From G963662985 sp963662985 (GTDB lineage Bacteria > Chloroflexota > Anaerolineae > Anaerolineales > UBA11579): a stretch of DNA of 64,000 nt. Within the stretch, counting starts at the first letter, position 1. Each line of letters opens with the position of its first letter. The stretch covers positions 2,294,001-2,358,000 of the forward strand of contig OY760067.1 in NCBI GenBank assembly GCA_963662985.1. The letters run 5' to 3'. This document shows positions 26,451 to 34,893 of the stretch, piece after piece. The notes below the pieces were generated by a model, which was not told the origin of the DNA, did no database searches, and saw only the letters and a list, made by a program, of their open reading frames with translations. Position numbers and translations under genes: made by a program.

Positions 26451-28190
26451 TTATCGGCAAATAAGAATAGGGATTTCTAGAGTTCTTAGCATATGATCCA
26501 CAGTGCTTCCCACGAACATTTGCACTAATGGTTTGTGGCTATACCCGCCCATTAATAGGAGATCAATGTTTTTATCTTTGATAGTTTCTTGCAAAGACAT
26601 TTCGATAGAATCGTTTTTATGAATAAAAGAAGCATTTATATAATAGCGCTCAATAATTTGCAAAGCTTCTTGTTCTGCCCGAAAAGATTGTCTTCGACTC
26701 TCCGTATTTGTATAGATATAAAGCTTTAAATTCCACATCGCAGTGAAATAAGCGGCCAAGAACAATGCTTCTTTTGATTTTTCACTTTGATCATACGCAA
26801 CCATAATCCGATTCATTGGTATAAAATTTGGAGTTAACAGAATAGGCCGTGGCGTTCTTTGAATTATTTCTCTTAATCCTGATTTTAAACGGGAGATAGC
26901 ATCATCTGCAGGAGGATGGAAAAGATGTAAAACAATAAGATCATTCCATACAGCTCTTTCACAAACAACCTTTGTAACTTGACCTTCGTCATAAACCAAA
27001 TTAGCTTTTACTTCATAATCTTTGCATATCCTATAAAATGAATCTTCCATTTTTTGATAAATTGGATCATCTTTTTTAAGTAATTCATCTACAATAATTA
27101 ATCCCCGAATGGTTGCATTTTCTTTTTTAGCAATGCTTAACGCTTGATGTAAGGCAGCAAATTCTTGATCATTTCTGCTTAAAGGAACTAATATTGATGC
27201 AAAAAGCGACGTTAAAGTTCTTTCTTCTGTGGCTTCTTTTCTCCAACTTCCGATCTCAGGACCAGTATCCAAACTTGAAGATAAAAATGAATCATTAATT
27301 GACACCCCTAACTTCTTTTTTCCTGATGCACTTTTCCCAAATCGATCTTTGAAATTATTTAATGCCTCTGAAAGATTTACCTGCCAACCCAGTGATTTTT
27401 CCAAATCTTGTTTATGTTTTAATAACCATAAAAACAAGTCGGTTTCAGTTCTGTCTGGAAAATCCCGTAATAATCCGGATTGATTAATTTTTTCAATTAC
27501 TGGATAATATACAGAATTTACCCAACTTTTTATAACTTCTTCTTCCGTATATTTTCTCTTATGTTGTTTTTCCAAATAATGTTTATGATAATTAATATTC
27601 TCAATTAGATATTTATATCTACCAGGAACTGTCGCAATCAATTCTAAATTCGGATAATACTCTTGGATTTTTGTTTGACGAATAAAATCTGCATATTCAA
27701 CTTTTAGCAAAAGATCATCAATTTTATCATCCGCAGTAAAATTGATAGGCGTGTTAAATTTAGTCACATAAGCTTCAATTCGATCATTCCCCATAGCTCT
27801 TGCAGCTGAAACTCGATGATTTCCATCTAAAACAAAATAAACTTCTCCGATTTGATAGACTTCGATAGGAGGAACGCCTGTCATCGATGACATTGCCATT
27901 CGAACACCGGTCCATCTTTCCATATCGCTATCATTTTTGGGGAGGAAATTTCGATCAAAATCTTTATAGCGTCCCACACTTCCAATGATTTTATCAATAT
28001 TGATATATTCTAAAGATTGATGGCTTTGGTTTACAACCCCTAATTGTTTTTTGATATCATCAAATTTTAGAAGATCCTTTTCTTCACCAGAAAAAAAAGA
28101 AAACAAAGATTGAAATGCAGCTTTTCTTCGAGCATCTCGAAAGTCTTGAATGGCATCTTGTTTATCAAAAGAAGAGAAATTTTCAAACAT
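26451..28190 (-). CDS. ParB-like domain fused to universal stress protein domains
   Basis: A 579-residue protein. Residues about 65-150 form a ParB/sulfiredoxin-like module: INIDKIIGSVGRYKDFDR, then VPPIEVYQIGEVYFVLDGNHRVSAARAMG with the DGNHR motif (about 122-126). A helical middle (about 165-330) follows. Residues about 335-460 and 465-579 are two universal-stress-protein domains; the last ends with the ATP-binding pattern G-x2-G-x9-G-S (MGGYSHKPLVQMFVGSTVD). SD GGAG precedes the ATG. It is co-transcribed with the upstream metallophosphoesterase (13-base gap). Function unknown; possibly nucleotide-sensing stress regulation. Confidence 0.78.
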   Translation of the reverse strand: MFENFSSFDKQDAIQDFRDARRKAAFQSLFSFFSGEEKDLLKFDDIKKQLGVVNQSHQSLEYINIDKIIGSVGRYKDFDRNFLPKNDSDMERWTGVRMAMSSMTGVPPIEVYQIGEVYFVLDGNHRVSAARAMGNDRIEAYVTKFNTPINFTADDKIDDLLLKVEYADFIRQTKIQEYYPNLELIATVPGRYKYLIENINYHKHYLEKQHKRKYTEEEVIKSWVNSVYYPVIEKINQSGLLRDFPDRTETDLFLWLLKHKQDLEKSLGWQVNLSEALNNFKDRFGKSASGKKKLGVSINDSFLSSSLDTGPEIGSWRKEATEERTLTSLFASILVPLSRNDQEFAALHQALSIAKKENATIRGLIIVDELLKKDDPIYQKMEDSFYRICKDYEVKANLVYDEGQVTKVVCERAVWNDLIVLHLFHPPADDAISRLKSGLREIIQRTPRPILLTPNFIPMNRIMVAYDQSEKSKEALFLAAYFTAMWNLKLYIYTNTESRRQSFRAEQEALQIIERYYINASFIHKNDSIEMSLQETIKDKNIDLLLMGGYSHKPLVQMFVGSTVDHMLRTLEIPILICR

Positions 28191-28203
28191 ATACAGCTCC
28201 GAT

Positions 28204-28836
28204 TCACCAAGTTTCTACATTCATAATTCGAATTCCATAGGAGTTAATGATTCGAGTTTGTTCAAATGTTTGCATCCATTTTTCATTCATATCGTATAAA
28301 TGAATATGTCCATGGAAATGTAATTTTGGTTTAAATGTTTTTAAAAACCAAACATAAGCTTTAAAACCTTGATGTGGAAAATCATCTTTATCACCGATAC
28401 CATACGGAGGCGAATGTGTAACAAATATATCAAGATACCTACCGTAGAAAATTTTATTAAATAACAATCTTGGTATTTTCTTAAGTACCATCCACCACAT
28501 TTGTGACTGGCTATACATAAATGGTCCTTTTCGGTATCGAATGGATCCTTCAAAGCCACCTATGAGAACACCCTGTGTATAAATGATTTTATTATGTAAA
28601 TCAGTAGCGCCAAGAGGGGCTGTTTTTCTATCCCCACTTGATTCCACTTCATATTTTGCTTCGTGATTACCTCTTACATATACAACAGGCTTTTTCAAAG
28701 CATCCACTAAAAATTCAACGTAATAATAGGGTAAATCCCCACATGCAATAATTAAATCAGCATTTTGATAACGCTCATCAATAAAAGAAGTATATAACCG
28801 AGGATCGACCTTATCACTTACAGATAGTATTTTCAT
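28204..28836 (-). CDS. Metallophosphoesterase
   Basis: A 210-residue phosphoesterase, more diverged than the tandem pair near 9-11 kb. Metal motifs: ILSVSDKVDPRLY (first Asp, no His after it), IIACGDLPY (GD), YVRGNHEAKY (GNH), TVTHSPP-like VTHSPPYG, and FHGHIH (GHxH). The first motif is DKVD rather than DxH, so one metal ligand is weakened, as in some Class III-related members. It is first gene of a two-gene unit with the ParB-like/USP fusion. SD GAGAGAA. Confidence 0.75.
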   Translation of the reverse strand: MKILSVSDKVDPRLYTSFIDERYQNADLIIACGDLPYYYVEFLVDALKKPVVYVRGNHEAKYEVESSGDRKTAPLGATDLHNKIIYTQGVLIGGFEGSIRYRKGPFMYSQSQMWWMVLKKIPRLLFNKIFYGRYLDIFVTHSPPYGIGDKDDFPHQGFKAYVWFLKTFKPKLHFHGHIHLYDMNEKWMQTFEQTRIINSYGIRIMNVETW

Positions 28837-29269
28837 GAAATTCTCTCAAATAGTTTATTAAAATCATTGTAACCGAAAAATTCAATCTTGGATTTAATTT
28901 AGTTAACAACAGTAATGAATTAAAAATGATCCCAATTAGATATCATTCAAGCAAGTACCAAATTAAAAAAACTGGTCATAGAAATATGGTATAATAGAAC
29001 ATAAGGTCTATAACTTGCACTTTACCAATTTTATACACTTTTTGAAATACGAGATAACCATCACTCCATATTATTTTTCTTATCCATAAGAAATAGAAAA
29101 AACTGTCCAAAAATACTGTTAGGGCTTGTTTTGCGGGAATAAAAATCATCCCTGGCATGTTGTGTCACCTCAAAAACATGAAAAAATATGTCAAAAACAC
29201 CCCTGTTTTTTTCTAAACAATTAATCAAAATTTTAAAGATATAGTCAACGAGCCCAAAAATAAAAAAAA

Positions 29270-29295
29270 TGGACACTTTACGATGAAAGTGTCCA
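29270..29295. repeat. Hairpin with GGACAC/GTGTCC arms
   Basis: TGGACACTTT (29270-29279), ACGATG loop, AAAGTGTCCA (29286-29295): perfect 10-bp stem. The arm core is the same word as in the inverted repeat at 766-839. Confidence 0.7.
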
Positions 29296-29380
29296 AAAAT
29301 CATCCTGTTTTTCAAAAAAAACCCTGCATATACACCAAAATAAACTTTTCACCCTGTATATGCCAAAAAATCAACTAGCC

Positions 29381-29412
29381 AAAAATTGGACACCTGTCAA
29401 AAAAGTGTCCAA
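29381..29412. repeat. Second copy of the 28-bp dispersed repeat, with hairpin arms
   Basis: Bases 29381-29408 are identical to 767-794. Here TTGGACAC (29386-29393) pairs with GTGTCCAA (29405-29412) around an 11-base loop. Further TGTCC words follow at 29428-29442. Confidence 0.75.
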
Positions 29413-29496
29413 AAATATCTTTACACCTGTCCAATTCTGTCCAAATTTTTTTTTACACTTAAATTGCAACCAGCTAACAACCTCAAACGAAAAAAT

Positions 29497-30945
29497 TTAT
29501 ATTTTTACAACTATCGCACTTAGTGCTGGAATAGAGTTAATTTTTATTTTAGTATTCGTTTTAGAAATTTTAACTTCATTCCCAAAAATAAATTCAACAG
29601 AATCAATTTCATCTTCCAAATCAAATTCAATGGATTGAGAAACTTCAGCTCTATTTAAGATAGCAATTAAATTCTCAGTTTCATCTTTTCTTTGATAAAC
29701 AATTAAATCATTTTTTGCATAAAGAACTTTATAAAATTCTGATCTTAACCCACTGTGGGCTTTTCTCAAGGAGATTAATTCTTTAAATTTTTCCAAAAGA
29801 TCCTTATCCCATTCTTTCTCATTCCATGGGAAAGGTCTTCGGCAATCAGGGTCTCCAGCACCACGCATCCCGATTTCATCTCCATAATAAATACAAGGAG
29901 CGCCAGGATAGGTGAAAATGAAAAAGTAGGCTAAATATAATAAATCTTTTCGACCATCCACTAGCTCAAGAAATCTAGGGGTATCATGGCTATCAATTAA
30001 ATTTAATTGGGCCATAACATTTGGAAGAGGATACATTTCCATAAGTTTTTGAGAATTTAATGCAAATTTATCTAAAGAAAATTCATAGAAACCAGTTTTA
30101 AAATCATCAACCCAAGAGCCCAGAGTTTCTTTGTCAAAATCTTTACCACCAATGAATCCCCATAAACTAAAAGTGAGCAAATAATTCATCACTGCATCAA
30201 ATTGATCTCCTTGCAACCAACGCGATGCGTCCCACATAATCTCACCCGTAATGTATGCATCAGGATTGGCGTTTTTCACCACAGATCTAAACTCTTGCCA
30301 AAAAGCATCATCATCAATACAAAACGCAACATCCAAACGCCACCCATCAATGCCCTTATCAATCCAATATTTCGCAATATCAAATAAATACTCTCTTACT
30401 TCAGGATTATCTGTATTAAATTCGGGAAGAGCAGGCAGATCATACCAACATTGATAATTAGGTTCGCCTTCATATGCATTAAGAGGGAAGCCTTTCACAA
30501 CAAACCAATCAAAATAAGGAGATTCTTCACCGCATTCCAAAATATGATTAAATTGGAAAAACCCTCGGCTTGCATGGTTAAAAACGCCATCCAAAACTAT
30601 CTTCATATCTCTTTTATGGAGTTCATTGACAAGGTTATCAAAATCCTCTTCAGTTCCCAAAAGTGGATCAATTTGATAATAATCAAACGTGTGATAACGA
30701 TGGTTTGAAGCGGATGCAAAAATCGGATTAAAATAAATCGCAGTAATCCCTAATTCTTGCAAATAATCAAGCTTTTCAATAACCCCTACCAAGTCCCCGC
30801 CTTTAAATCCATGGTGTGTAGGAGGTGTATTCCATTCCTGAATATTCGCTGGCTTTTTAACTTTACTGCTTTTTGCAAACCGATCCGGAAAAATTTGATA
30901 AAAAACGGCATCTCTTAACCATTGTGGTGTATTGGCTGTTACCAT
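29497..30945 (-). CDS. GH13 alpha-amylase family enzyme (neopullulanase/cyclomaltodextrinase-like)
   Basis: Glycoside hydrolase acting on alpha-1,4-glucans or maltodextrins. The 482 residues lack the N-terminal accessory domain of classic neopullulanases and start WLRDAVFYQIFPDRFAKS. GH13 regions: LDGVFNHASRG (about 118-128), GWRLDVAFCID with the nucleophile Asp (about 199-209), ITGEIMWDASRWLQGD with the acid Glu (about 232-247) and LIDSHDTPRF (about 317-326). A C-terminal beta domain closes the protein. No signal peptide, so it is cytoplasmic and probably degrades imported maltodextrin or stored glycogen. SD AAGGAG. Confidence 0.92.
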   Translation of the reverse strand: MVTANTPQWLRDAVFYQIFPDRFAKSSKVKKPANIQEWNTPPTHHGFKGGDLVGVIEKLDYLQELGITAIYFNPIFASASNHRYHTFDYYQIDPLLGTEEDFDNLVNELHKRDMKIVLDGVFNHASRGFFQFNHILECGEESPYFDWFVVKGFPLNAYEGEPNYQCWYDLPALPEFNTDNPEVREYLFDIAKYWIDKGIDGWRLDVAFCIDDDAFWQEFRSVVKNANPDAYITGEIMWDASRWLQGDQFDAVMNYLLTFSLWGFIGGKDFDKETLGSWVDDFKTGFYEFSLDKFALNSQKLMEMYPLPNVMAQLNLIDSHDTPRFLELVDGRKDLLYLAYFFIFTYPGAPCIYYGDEIGMRGAGDPDCRRPFPWNEKEWDKDLLEKFKELISLRKAHSGLRSEFYKVLYAKNDLIVYQRKDETENLIAILNRAEVSQSIEFDLEDEIDSVEFIFGNEVKISKTNTKIKINSIPALSAIVVKI

Positions 30946-31081
30946 ATATGCTCCTTTAGTAATTATATAAGAAGCATACCAAATTTAAATTTTTGATTCA
31001 AGAAATATCTTATACCAAAACTTTTACTAAAATTTTTAACATTATTATTTATAGTCTTCTTATGCATGAATAGAGTGGTAA

Positions 31082-31090
31082 TGCTATAAT
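31082..31090 (+). promoter_or_regulatory. Extended -10 promoter of the Cys-rich protein gene, probably leaderless
   Basis: TGCTATAAT (extended -10, TGN plus TATAAT), then seven bases and the ATG at 31098. No Shine-Dalgarno sequence. Confidence 0.6.
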
Positions 31091-31097
31091 ATTCTCC

Positions 31098-31427
31098 ATG
31101 AAAACACCTTATGGAAAAGACTGTCCTTACTTCTACGGTGATTATCGACGTGGTCGAAATCATGAAGAATGTAGATTATTTATTGATAACCATATAGAAT
31201 GGGAATCAAAATTATGTGAAAAATGTCCAGTACCTGAGATAAAAATGGCAAATGCCTGTGAACATATGGAATTAACGCCACAAATTTCAAAAAAAATAAT
31301 ATTTAAAAAACCACAAGTTGAAATTTCAGCATATTGTCATAAATCTGCTAAAAAAGTTGATGATCCGAGAATTGGTTGTGGTCAATGCCATCCAATCGAA
31401 TTTATAATTTTTGATGACCTTGAATAA
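31098..31427 (+). CDS. Cys-rich protein of unknown function
   Basis: A 109-residue soluble protein with eight Cys and several His spaced like metal ligands: DCPYFYGDYRRGRNHEECRLF (about 8-28), LCEKCPVPEIKMANACEHM (about 40-58), a Lys-rich bridge, and CHKSAKKVDDPRIGCGQCHP (about 79-98). A zinc or Fe-S site is likely. Function unknown. It ends 2 bases before the following membrane protein gene, so the two are co-transcribed. Confidence 0.7.
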   Translation: MKTPYGKDCPYFYGDYRRGRNHEECRLFIDNHIEWESKLCEKCPVPEIKMANACEHMELTPQISKKIIFKKPQVEISAYCHKSAKKVDDPRIGCGQCHPIEFIIFDDLE

Positions 31428-31429
31428 TC

Positions 31430-32224
31430 ATGAATAGCTTTCTTCAACAACTCCAATTAGATTGGATGCCATTTTTAAACTTGCTTTTTGGGATCATTTT
31501 TTTTCTAGGTCTCTATTTAATTTTCTCTGGGAACAAACGTATTCAAAAAAGCAAAAAAGTAATGTTTGTCAACATTAGAAAGAAGCAATTAAACCAAGCG
31601 TTTATTTCTGTGAGTTTTGGGTTTTTTATGCTTATGGTAGTGTTATTTTATTTTAGTAAAGGAAAAGATATTGCTCTGGAAAAAATCCCGATGACAATTA
31701 CTCCTTCTCCAACTGCAACAATAACACTAACACCTACAATTACCATGACACCAACGATTACGCTAACACCATCAGCTACTCCTACATTAGATAAAACTTA
31801 CACACCTACACCCACCAAGGTTCCTACAATTCCAGAAAATGTATTGGGACAATTTGAAAATGTAGCCCAACCAAATCCTGATACAATATTTAGCCCATTG
31901 ATTTTTGGTGTTCAGATAGATTCTAACTATCAAATAATTAATCAAAGAACAGATTTTCAAAATCCAGTTGGACATATGTATGCAACTTTTTCATATGATG
32001 GAATGTCGCTTGGCTCTCAATGGACAGCACTGTGGTATCGAGGGAATGAGTTAGTACATTTCGAGACATTTCCTTGGAATGCCGGCACAGGTGGAGTAGG
32101 GTATACGGATTGGGAACCCGATCCAACAGAATGGAAACAAGGCACTTATTCAGTATTGATTTTTTGTGGTACTGAATGGAAAGTTTCTGGGCAGTTTAAT
32201 GTTACAACTGACCCAATAAATTAA
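31430..32224 (+). CDS. Membrane protein with Thr/Pro linker and extracytoplasmic domain
   Basis: 264 residues: two hydrophobic helices (about 14-34, FLNLLFGIIFFLGLYLIFS; about 57-77, SVSFGFFMLMVVLFYFS), a Thr/Pro linker (about 88-136, repeated TPT/TPTITLTPS units), then an outside domain of about 125 residues with many aromatics (SYDGMSLGSQWTALWYRGNEL, GVGYTDWEPDPTEWKQGTY). The last part resembles domains found after TP linkers in other Chloroflexota surface proteins; function unknown. Confidence 0.7.
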   Translation: MNSFLQQLQLDWMPFLNLLFGIIFFLGLYLIFSGNKRIQKSKKVMFVNIRKKQLNQAFISVSFGFFMLMVVLFYFSKGKDIALEKIPMTITPSPTATITLTPTITMTPTITLTPSATPTLDKTYTPTPTKVPTIPENVLGQFENVAQPNPDTIFSPLIFGVQIDSNYQIINQRTDFQNPVGHMYATFSYDGMSLGSQWTALWYRGNELVHFETFPWNAGTGGVGYTDWEPDPTEWKQGTYSVLIFCGTEWKVSGQFNVTTDPIN

Positions 32225-32291
32225 TTTTATTATAGTGATTCCCTTGATTTTTATTAAACAACAGGTAAAATAATTGGTGCCATTAATATGT

Positions 32292-32375
32292 GGGGCGGTG
32301 GCGGAATTGGCAGACGCAGCGGACTTAAAATCCGCCGATAGAGATATCTTGTGGGTTCGATCCCCACCCGCCCTA
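32292..32375 (+). tRNA. tRNA-Leu (anticodon UAA)
   Basis: Class II tRNA of 84 bases. Acceptor GGGGCGG/CCGCCCT, D-loop TTGGCAGA, anticodon arm GCGGA-CTTAAAA-TCCGC with anticodon TAA, a long variable arm (about 32337-32350), T-arm GTGGG-TTCGATC-CCCAC, discriminator A. CCA is not encoded (CAA follows). Confidence 0.96.
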
Positions 32376-32380
32376 CAAAA

Positions 32381-32406
32381 AAAAGCTTGTGACTTCACAA
32401 GCTTTT
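32381..32406. terminator. Bidirectional terminator after tRNA-Leu
   Basis: AAAAGCTTGTG, ACTT loop, CACAAGCTTTT. It serves tRNA-Leu on the plus strand and the transporter gene on the minus strand. Confidence 0.8.
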
Positions 32407-32425
32407 CTGTTTAATCAAATTTTAC

Positions 32426-33886
32426 TTAGAACGGCCCTAAATTAATTAAAGAACCTATCCATAAAAATGCAATCGATAATAGTATTATTGGAATCCAAAT
32501 TTTAGTTGTCCACTTAATCCACTTAGCATAGGATACCCCACCAAGACCCAAACAAATCAATAAAGCAGGATTTGTGGGATAAATCATATTTGAGAATCCA
32601 TCTCCAAAGCAATAGGCTGTGACAGCAATTTGACGGGTAACACCGACAATATCAGCAATAGGTAACACAATTGGCATCAATAAAATCGCTTTTGCACCAG
32701 CAGAACCAATAAATAATTCCATCACTAAAGTAAGGATATAAATTAAGATAGATGCAATTGTGGGCTCTGTATTGCTAATCGAATTAGTTAATGTATACAG
32801 AATAGTATCCATCACACCGCCATTGGTAATGATGACTTTAATTGAACCAGCCATAAGAATTAATAAAATTCCAGGTAAAAATCCAACGATGCCTTCTCCA
32901 ATTGCTTTCCAAATATCTTTATTCGGAGTCGAAGTTAACAATCCAGCGCCCAAACCTCCAATGAAGAACAACAAACCAACTAAAGGCATAGTGATTCCTG
33001 CATCAGAAATAAATGGGATAAATTCACCAGTTAGTAATAAAACCACAATTAAAATCAAAAATATAGAAAAGAAGATCACAGCTCTTTTCATTTTTGGATC
33101 ATCTGATTTGATTGAATCCATAGAGAAATCTTGATATTTATGCTTTTCTTCTGTGTCTAGCCCAAATAATAATGAATTCTCAGGGTCTTTGTCGACTTTC
33201 TTAGCATATTTCACGATAAAAAAGGCAAATATTGCGTAAGTAAGCAAAAAGAATGGAATTCTAAACCAAGCTCCACTAAACGCTGGTAATCCAGCGATAC
33301 TTTGGGCAACACCAATTGTAAAAGGATTTGTGATTGCGGCAGAAAAACCCATATTCGCAGCTAACACACTCATCCCAAGCCCCACAAGGGCATCCCAGCC
33401 AAGCGAATAAGCTAAGCCAACCATCAGAGGGGTAAGAGGGATAATTTCCTCTAGGATGCCGAAGAAGGCGCCTAACACCATAAAAAAGAAAGCAATTACA
33501 AGAAGTAAGGTATATTTATTTCCGCTAAATTTTTGAATAAGGTTTCTTAAACCAAAGTGGATAATTCCAGCCTTTTCCATCACAGCAAATGCACCTGACA
33601 CTAGAACAATGAAAATAATAATTACAATAATGATTAATGAATCAGGTCCCCATAATGTTTCGATAGGTGCTGTAAACCATCTCCAGATTGGATAGTTTGA
33701 AGTTTCAGTATAGTGAAAAGAATTTGGATCAATGATTGAGATTCCATTATCTTCTATAAAATCAAATGATCCAGCAGGGATTACTTTTGTGAGAATACCA
33801 GCTAACATCATAAGTACAAATAAGATAAGGACAGATTGAATAAAAGCTTTGGTGCTGATTTGAGCACCAGATTTTTCTTGTGACAT
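32426..33886 (-). CDS. YfcC-family (DcuC-like) membrane transporter
   Basis: A 486-residue membrane protein with about 12 hydrophobic segments, of the YfcC/C4-dicarboxylate anaerobic carrier superfamily. Start AFIQSVLILFVLMMLAGILTKVIPAGSF; GAFFGILEEIIPLTPLMVGLAYSLGWDALVGLGMSVLAANMGFSAA-type core (about 137-180); and LFIGSAGAKAILLMPIVLPIADIVGVTRQIAV near the C-terminus, which is the second re-entrant motif. Relatives move dicarboxylates or exchange basic amino acids (arginine/ornithine). It follows oleD by 19 bases, probably in one transcript. SD GGAG. Confidence 0.85.
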   Translation of the reverse strand: MSQEKSGAQISTKAFIQSVLILFVLMMLAGILTKVIPAGSFDFIEDNGISIIDPNSFHYTETSNYPIWRWFTAPIETLWGPDSLIIIVIIIFIVLVSGAFAVMEKAGIIHFGLRNLIQKFSGNKYTLLLVIAFFFMVLGAFFGILEEIIPLTPLMVGLAYSLGWDALVGLGMSVLAANMGFSAAITNPFTIGVAQSIAGLPAFSGAWFRIPFFLLTYAIFAFFIVKYAKKVDKDPENSLLFGLDTEEKHKYQDFSMDSIKSDDPKMKRAVIFFSIFLILIVVLLLTGEFIPFISDAGITMPLVGLLFFIGGLGAGLLTSTPNKDIWKAIGEGIVGFLPGILLILMAGSIKVIITNGGVMDTILYTLTNSISNTEPTIASILIYILTLVMELFIGSAGAKAILLMPIVLPIADIVGVTRQIAVTAYCFGDGFSNMIYPTNPALLICLGLGGVSYAKWIKWTTKIWIPIILLSIAFLWIGSLINLGPF

Positions 33887-33905
33887 AGATTTTCTCCTAA
33901 AATAA

Positions 33906-34889
33906 TTACTTATAATACAACAATGTTTTTTCTAATGCTTCCTCCATGGTGTATTTTGGAGTATATCCAAAATCATTTTTTGCATTAGAAATATCATAAT
34001 AATGGCTCATTGCTAACTCACTTGCTAAGAATCTTGTAAAAGGTGGTTCTCCATTTAATGGAAGAATTTTATACGATAATTCCATTAATCCACCAGCAAT
34101 TCTAGCAAGCCACAATGGGAATTTAATTCTTATAGGGGGTATATCCAATGAATTTAATAATTGATTGATAAAATCCCATACATTCACAGGTTCATTTTGG
34201 CTAATAAAATATGCCTTCCCTGATATTTTTGACCCAATCTCTAATTTTTCAGCAGCTAGTAAATGTGCCCATGCAGCATCTTCAACATAAGTTAAATCAA
34301 CAAGATTTTGCCCGGTTCCAATTTGTGGCAACTTTCCTTGTTTAGCTTTTGCTAAAACTCTTGGGAAAAGGTGATTATCTCTTGGTCCAAAAATTAAGTG
34401 GGGACGTAGCGAACATGTAGCTAACTGTTCTGAATTAGCAGACTGAACTAATTGTTCAGCGATAGCTTTTGTGTGTGAATAGAAATTTTCATATTTATTG
34501 GGATAAGGAATACTCTCATTCACATTTTCTTGTGCTGAATTATTAAAAATTACACTAGGTGAACTTGTAAAAACCAATTTTTTTATACCGGTTTTAAGAC
34601 AAGCATCAATTATATTTTGAGTTCCAATTACATTTGCGTTATAGTATTCTTCCCACTTGCCCCAAAAGCCAGCTTTTGCAGCAACATGAAATACAATATC
34701 GATAGATTGACATGCTTCAAATACTTTTTCGCTATTTTGTAAATCGGCGCGGAAAAGTTCCGCACCGATTTTTGTTAATTCAGGATATTCTCCTCGACAA
34801 AAGACTCTAACTTCGTGTCCTTGTTCAAGTAATTGTTCAACAATGTAGCGACCTAAAAAACCGCCACCTCCTGTGACTAATGCTTTCAT
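33906..34889 (-). CDS. oleD: OleD-like 2-alkyl-3-oxoalkanoate reductase (NAD(P)-dependent SDR)
   Basis: A 327-residue extended SDR of the 3-beta-HSD type. N-terminal VTGGGGFLGRYIVEQLLEQG (about 4-23) is the nucleotide-binding fold; then VFHVAAKAGFWGKWEEYYNANVIGTQN (about 71-97, the AAKAGxWG sequence is typical of OleD), the catalytic Tyr/Lys in YSHTKAIAEQ (about 138-147), and LRPHLIFGPRDNHLFPRVLAKAKQG. In olefin synthesis OleD reduces the beta-keto acid made by OleA. It directly follows an OleA-like gene (4-base gap). I chose ATG 34889 over GTG 34907. Confidence 0.75.
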   Translation of the reverse strand: MKALVTGGGGFLGRYIVEQLLEQGHEVRVFCRGEYPELTKIGAELFRADLQNSEKVFEACQSIDIVFHVAAKAGFWGKWEEYYNANVIGTQNIIDACLKTGIKKLVFTSSPSVIFNNSAQENVNESIPYPNKYENFYSHTKAIAEQLVQSANSEQLATCSLRPHLIFGPRDNHLFPRVLAKAKQGKLPQIGTGQNLVDLTYVEDAAWAHLLAAEKLEIGSKISGKAYFISQNEPVNVWDFINQLLNSLDIPPIRIKFPLWLARIAGGLMELSYKILPLNGEPPFTRFLASELAMSHYYDISNAKNDFGYTPKYTMEEALEKTLLYYK

Positions 34890-34893
34890 ATTA

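Larger units (their letters stand above)
28837..29496. other. Non-coding region with TGTCC/GGACA repeats and hairpins
   Basis: About 660 bases without a credible gene: the short open frames here are phase-shifted through A/T-runs and lack start signals. The stretch alternates poly-A/T with TGTCC, GGACA, CCTGT and CCCTG words. A degenerate direct repeat (ACCCTGCATATACACC at about 29321, ACCCTGTATATGCC at about 29351) and two hairpins (29270, 29386) are visible. A TATAAT at 28990-28995 lacks a -35. Confidence 0.6.

Noticed and set aside
28990..28995. TATAAT that might start a non-coding RNA
   Set aside because: No -35 or extended -10 partner was found; kept only as a remark in the region entry.
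29061..29315. Small frames of 60-84 codons on the minus strand in the repeat region
   Set aside because: They run through A/T-tracts and the hairpin arms, have no Shine-Dalgarno or close promoter, and show no protein-like pattern.
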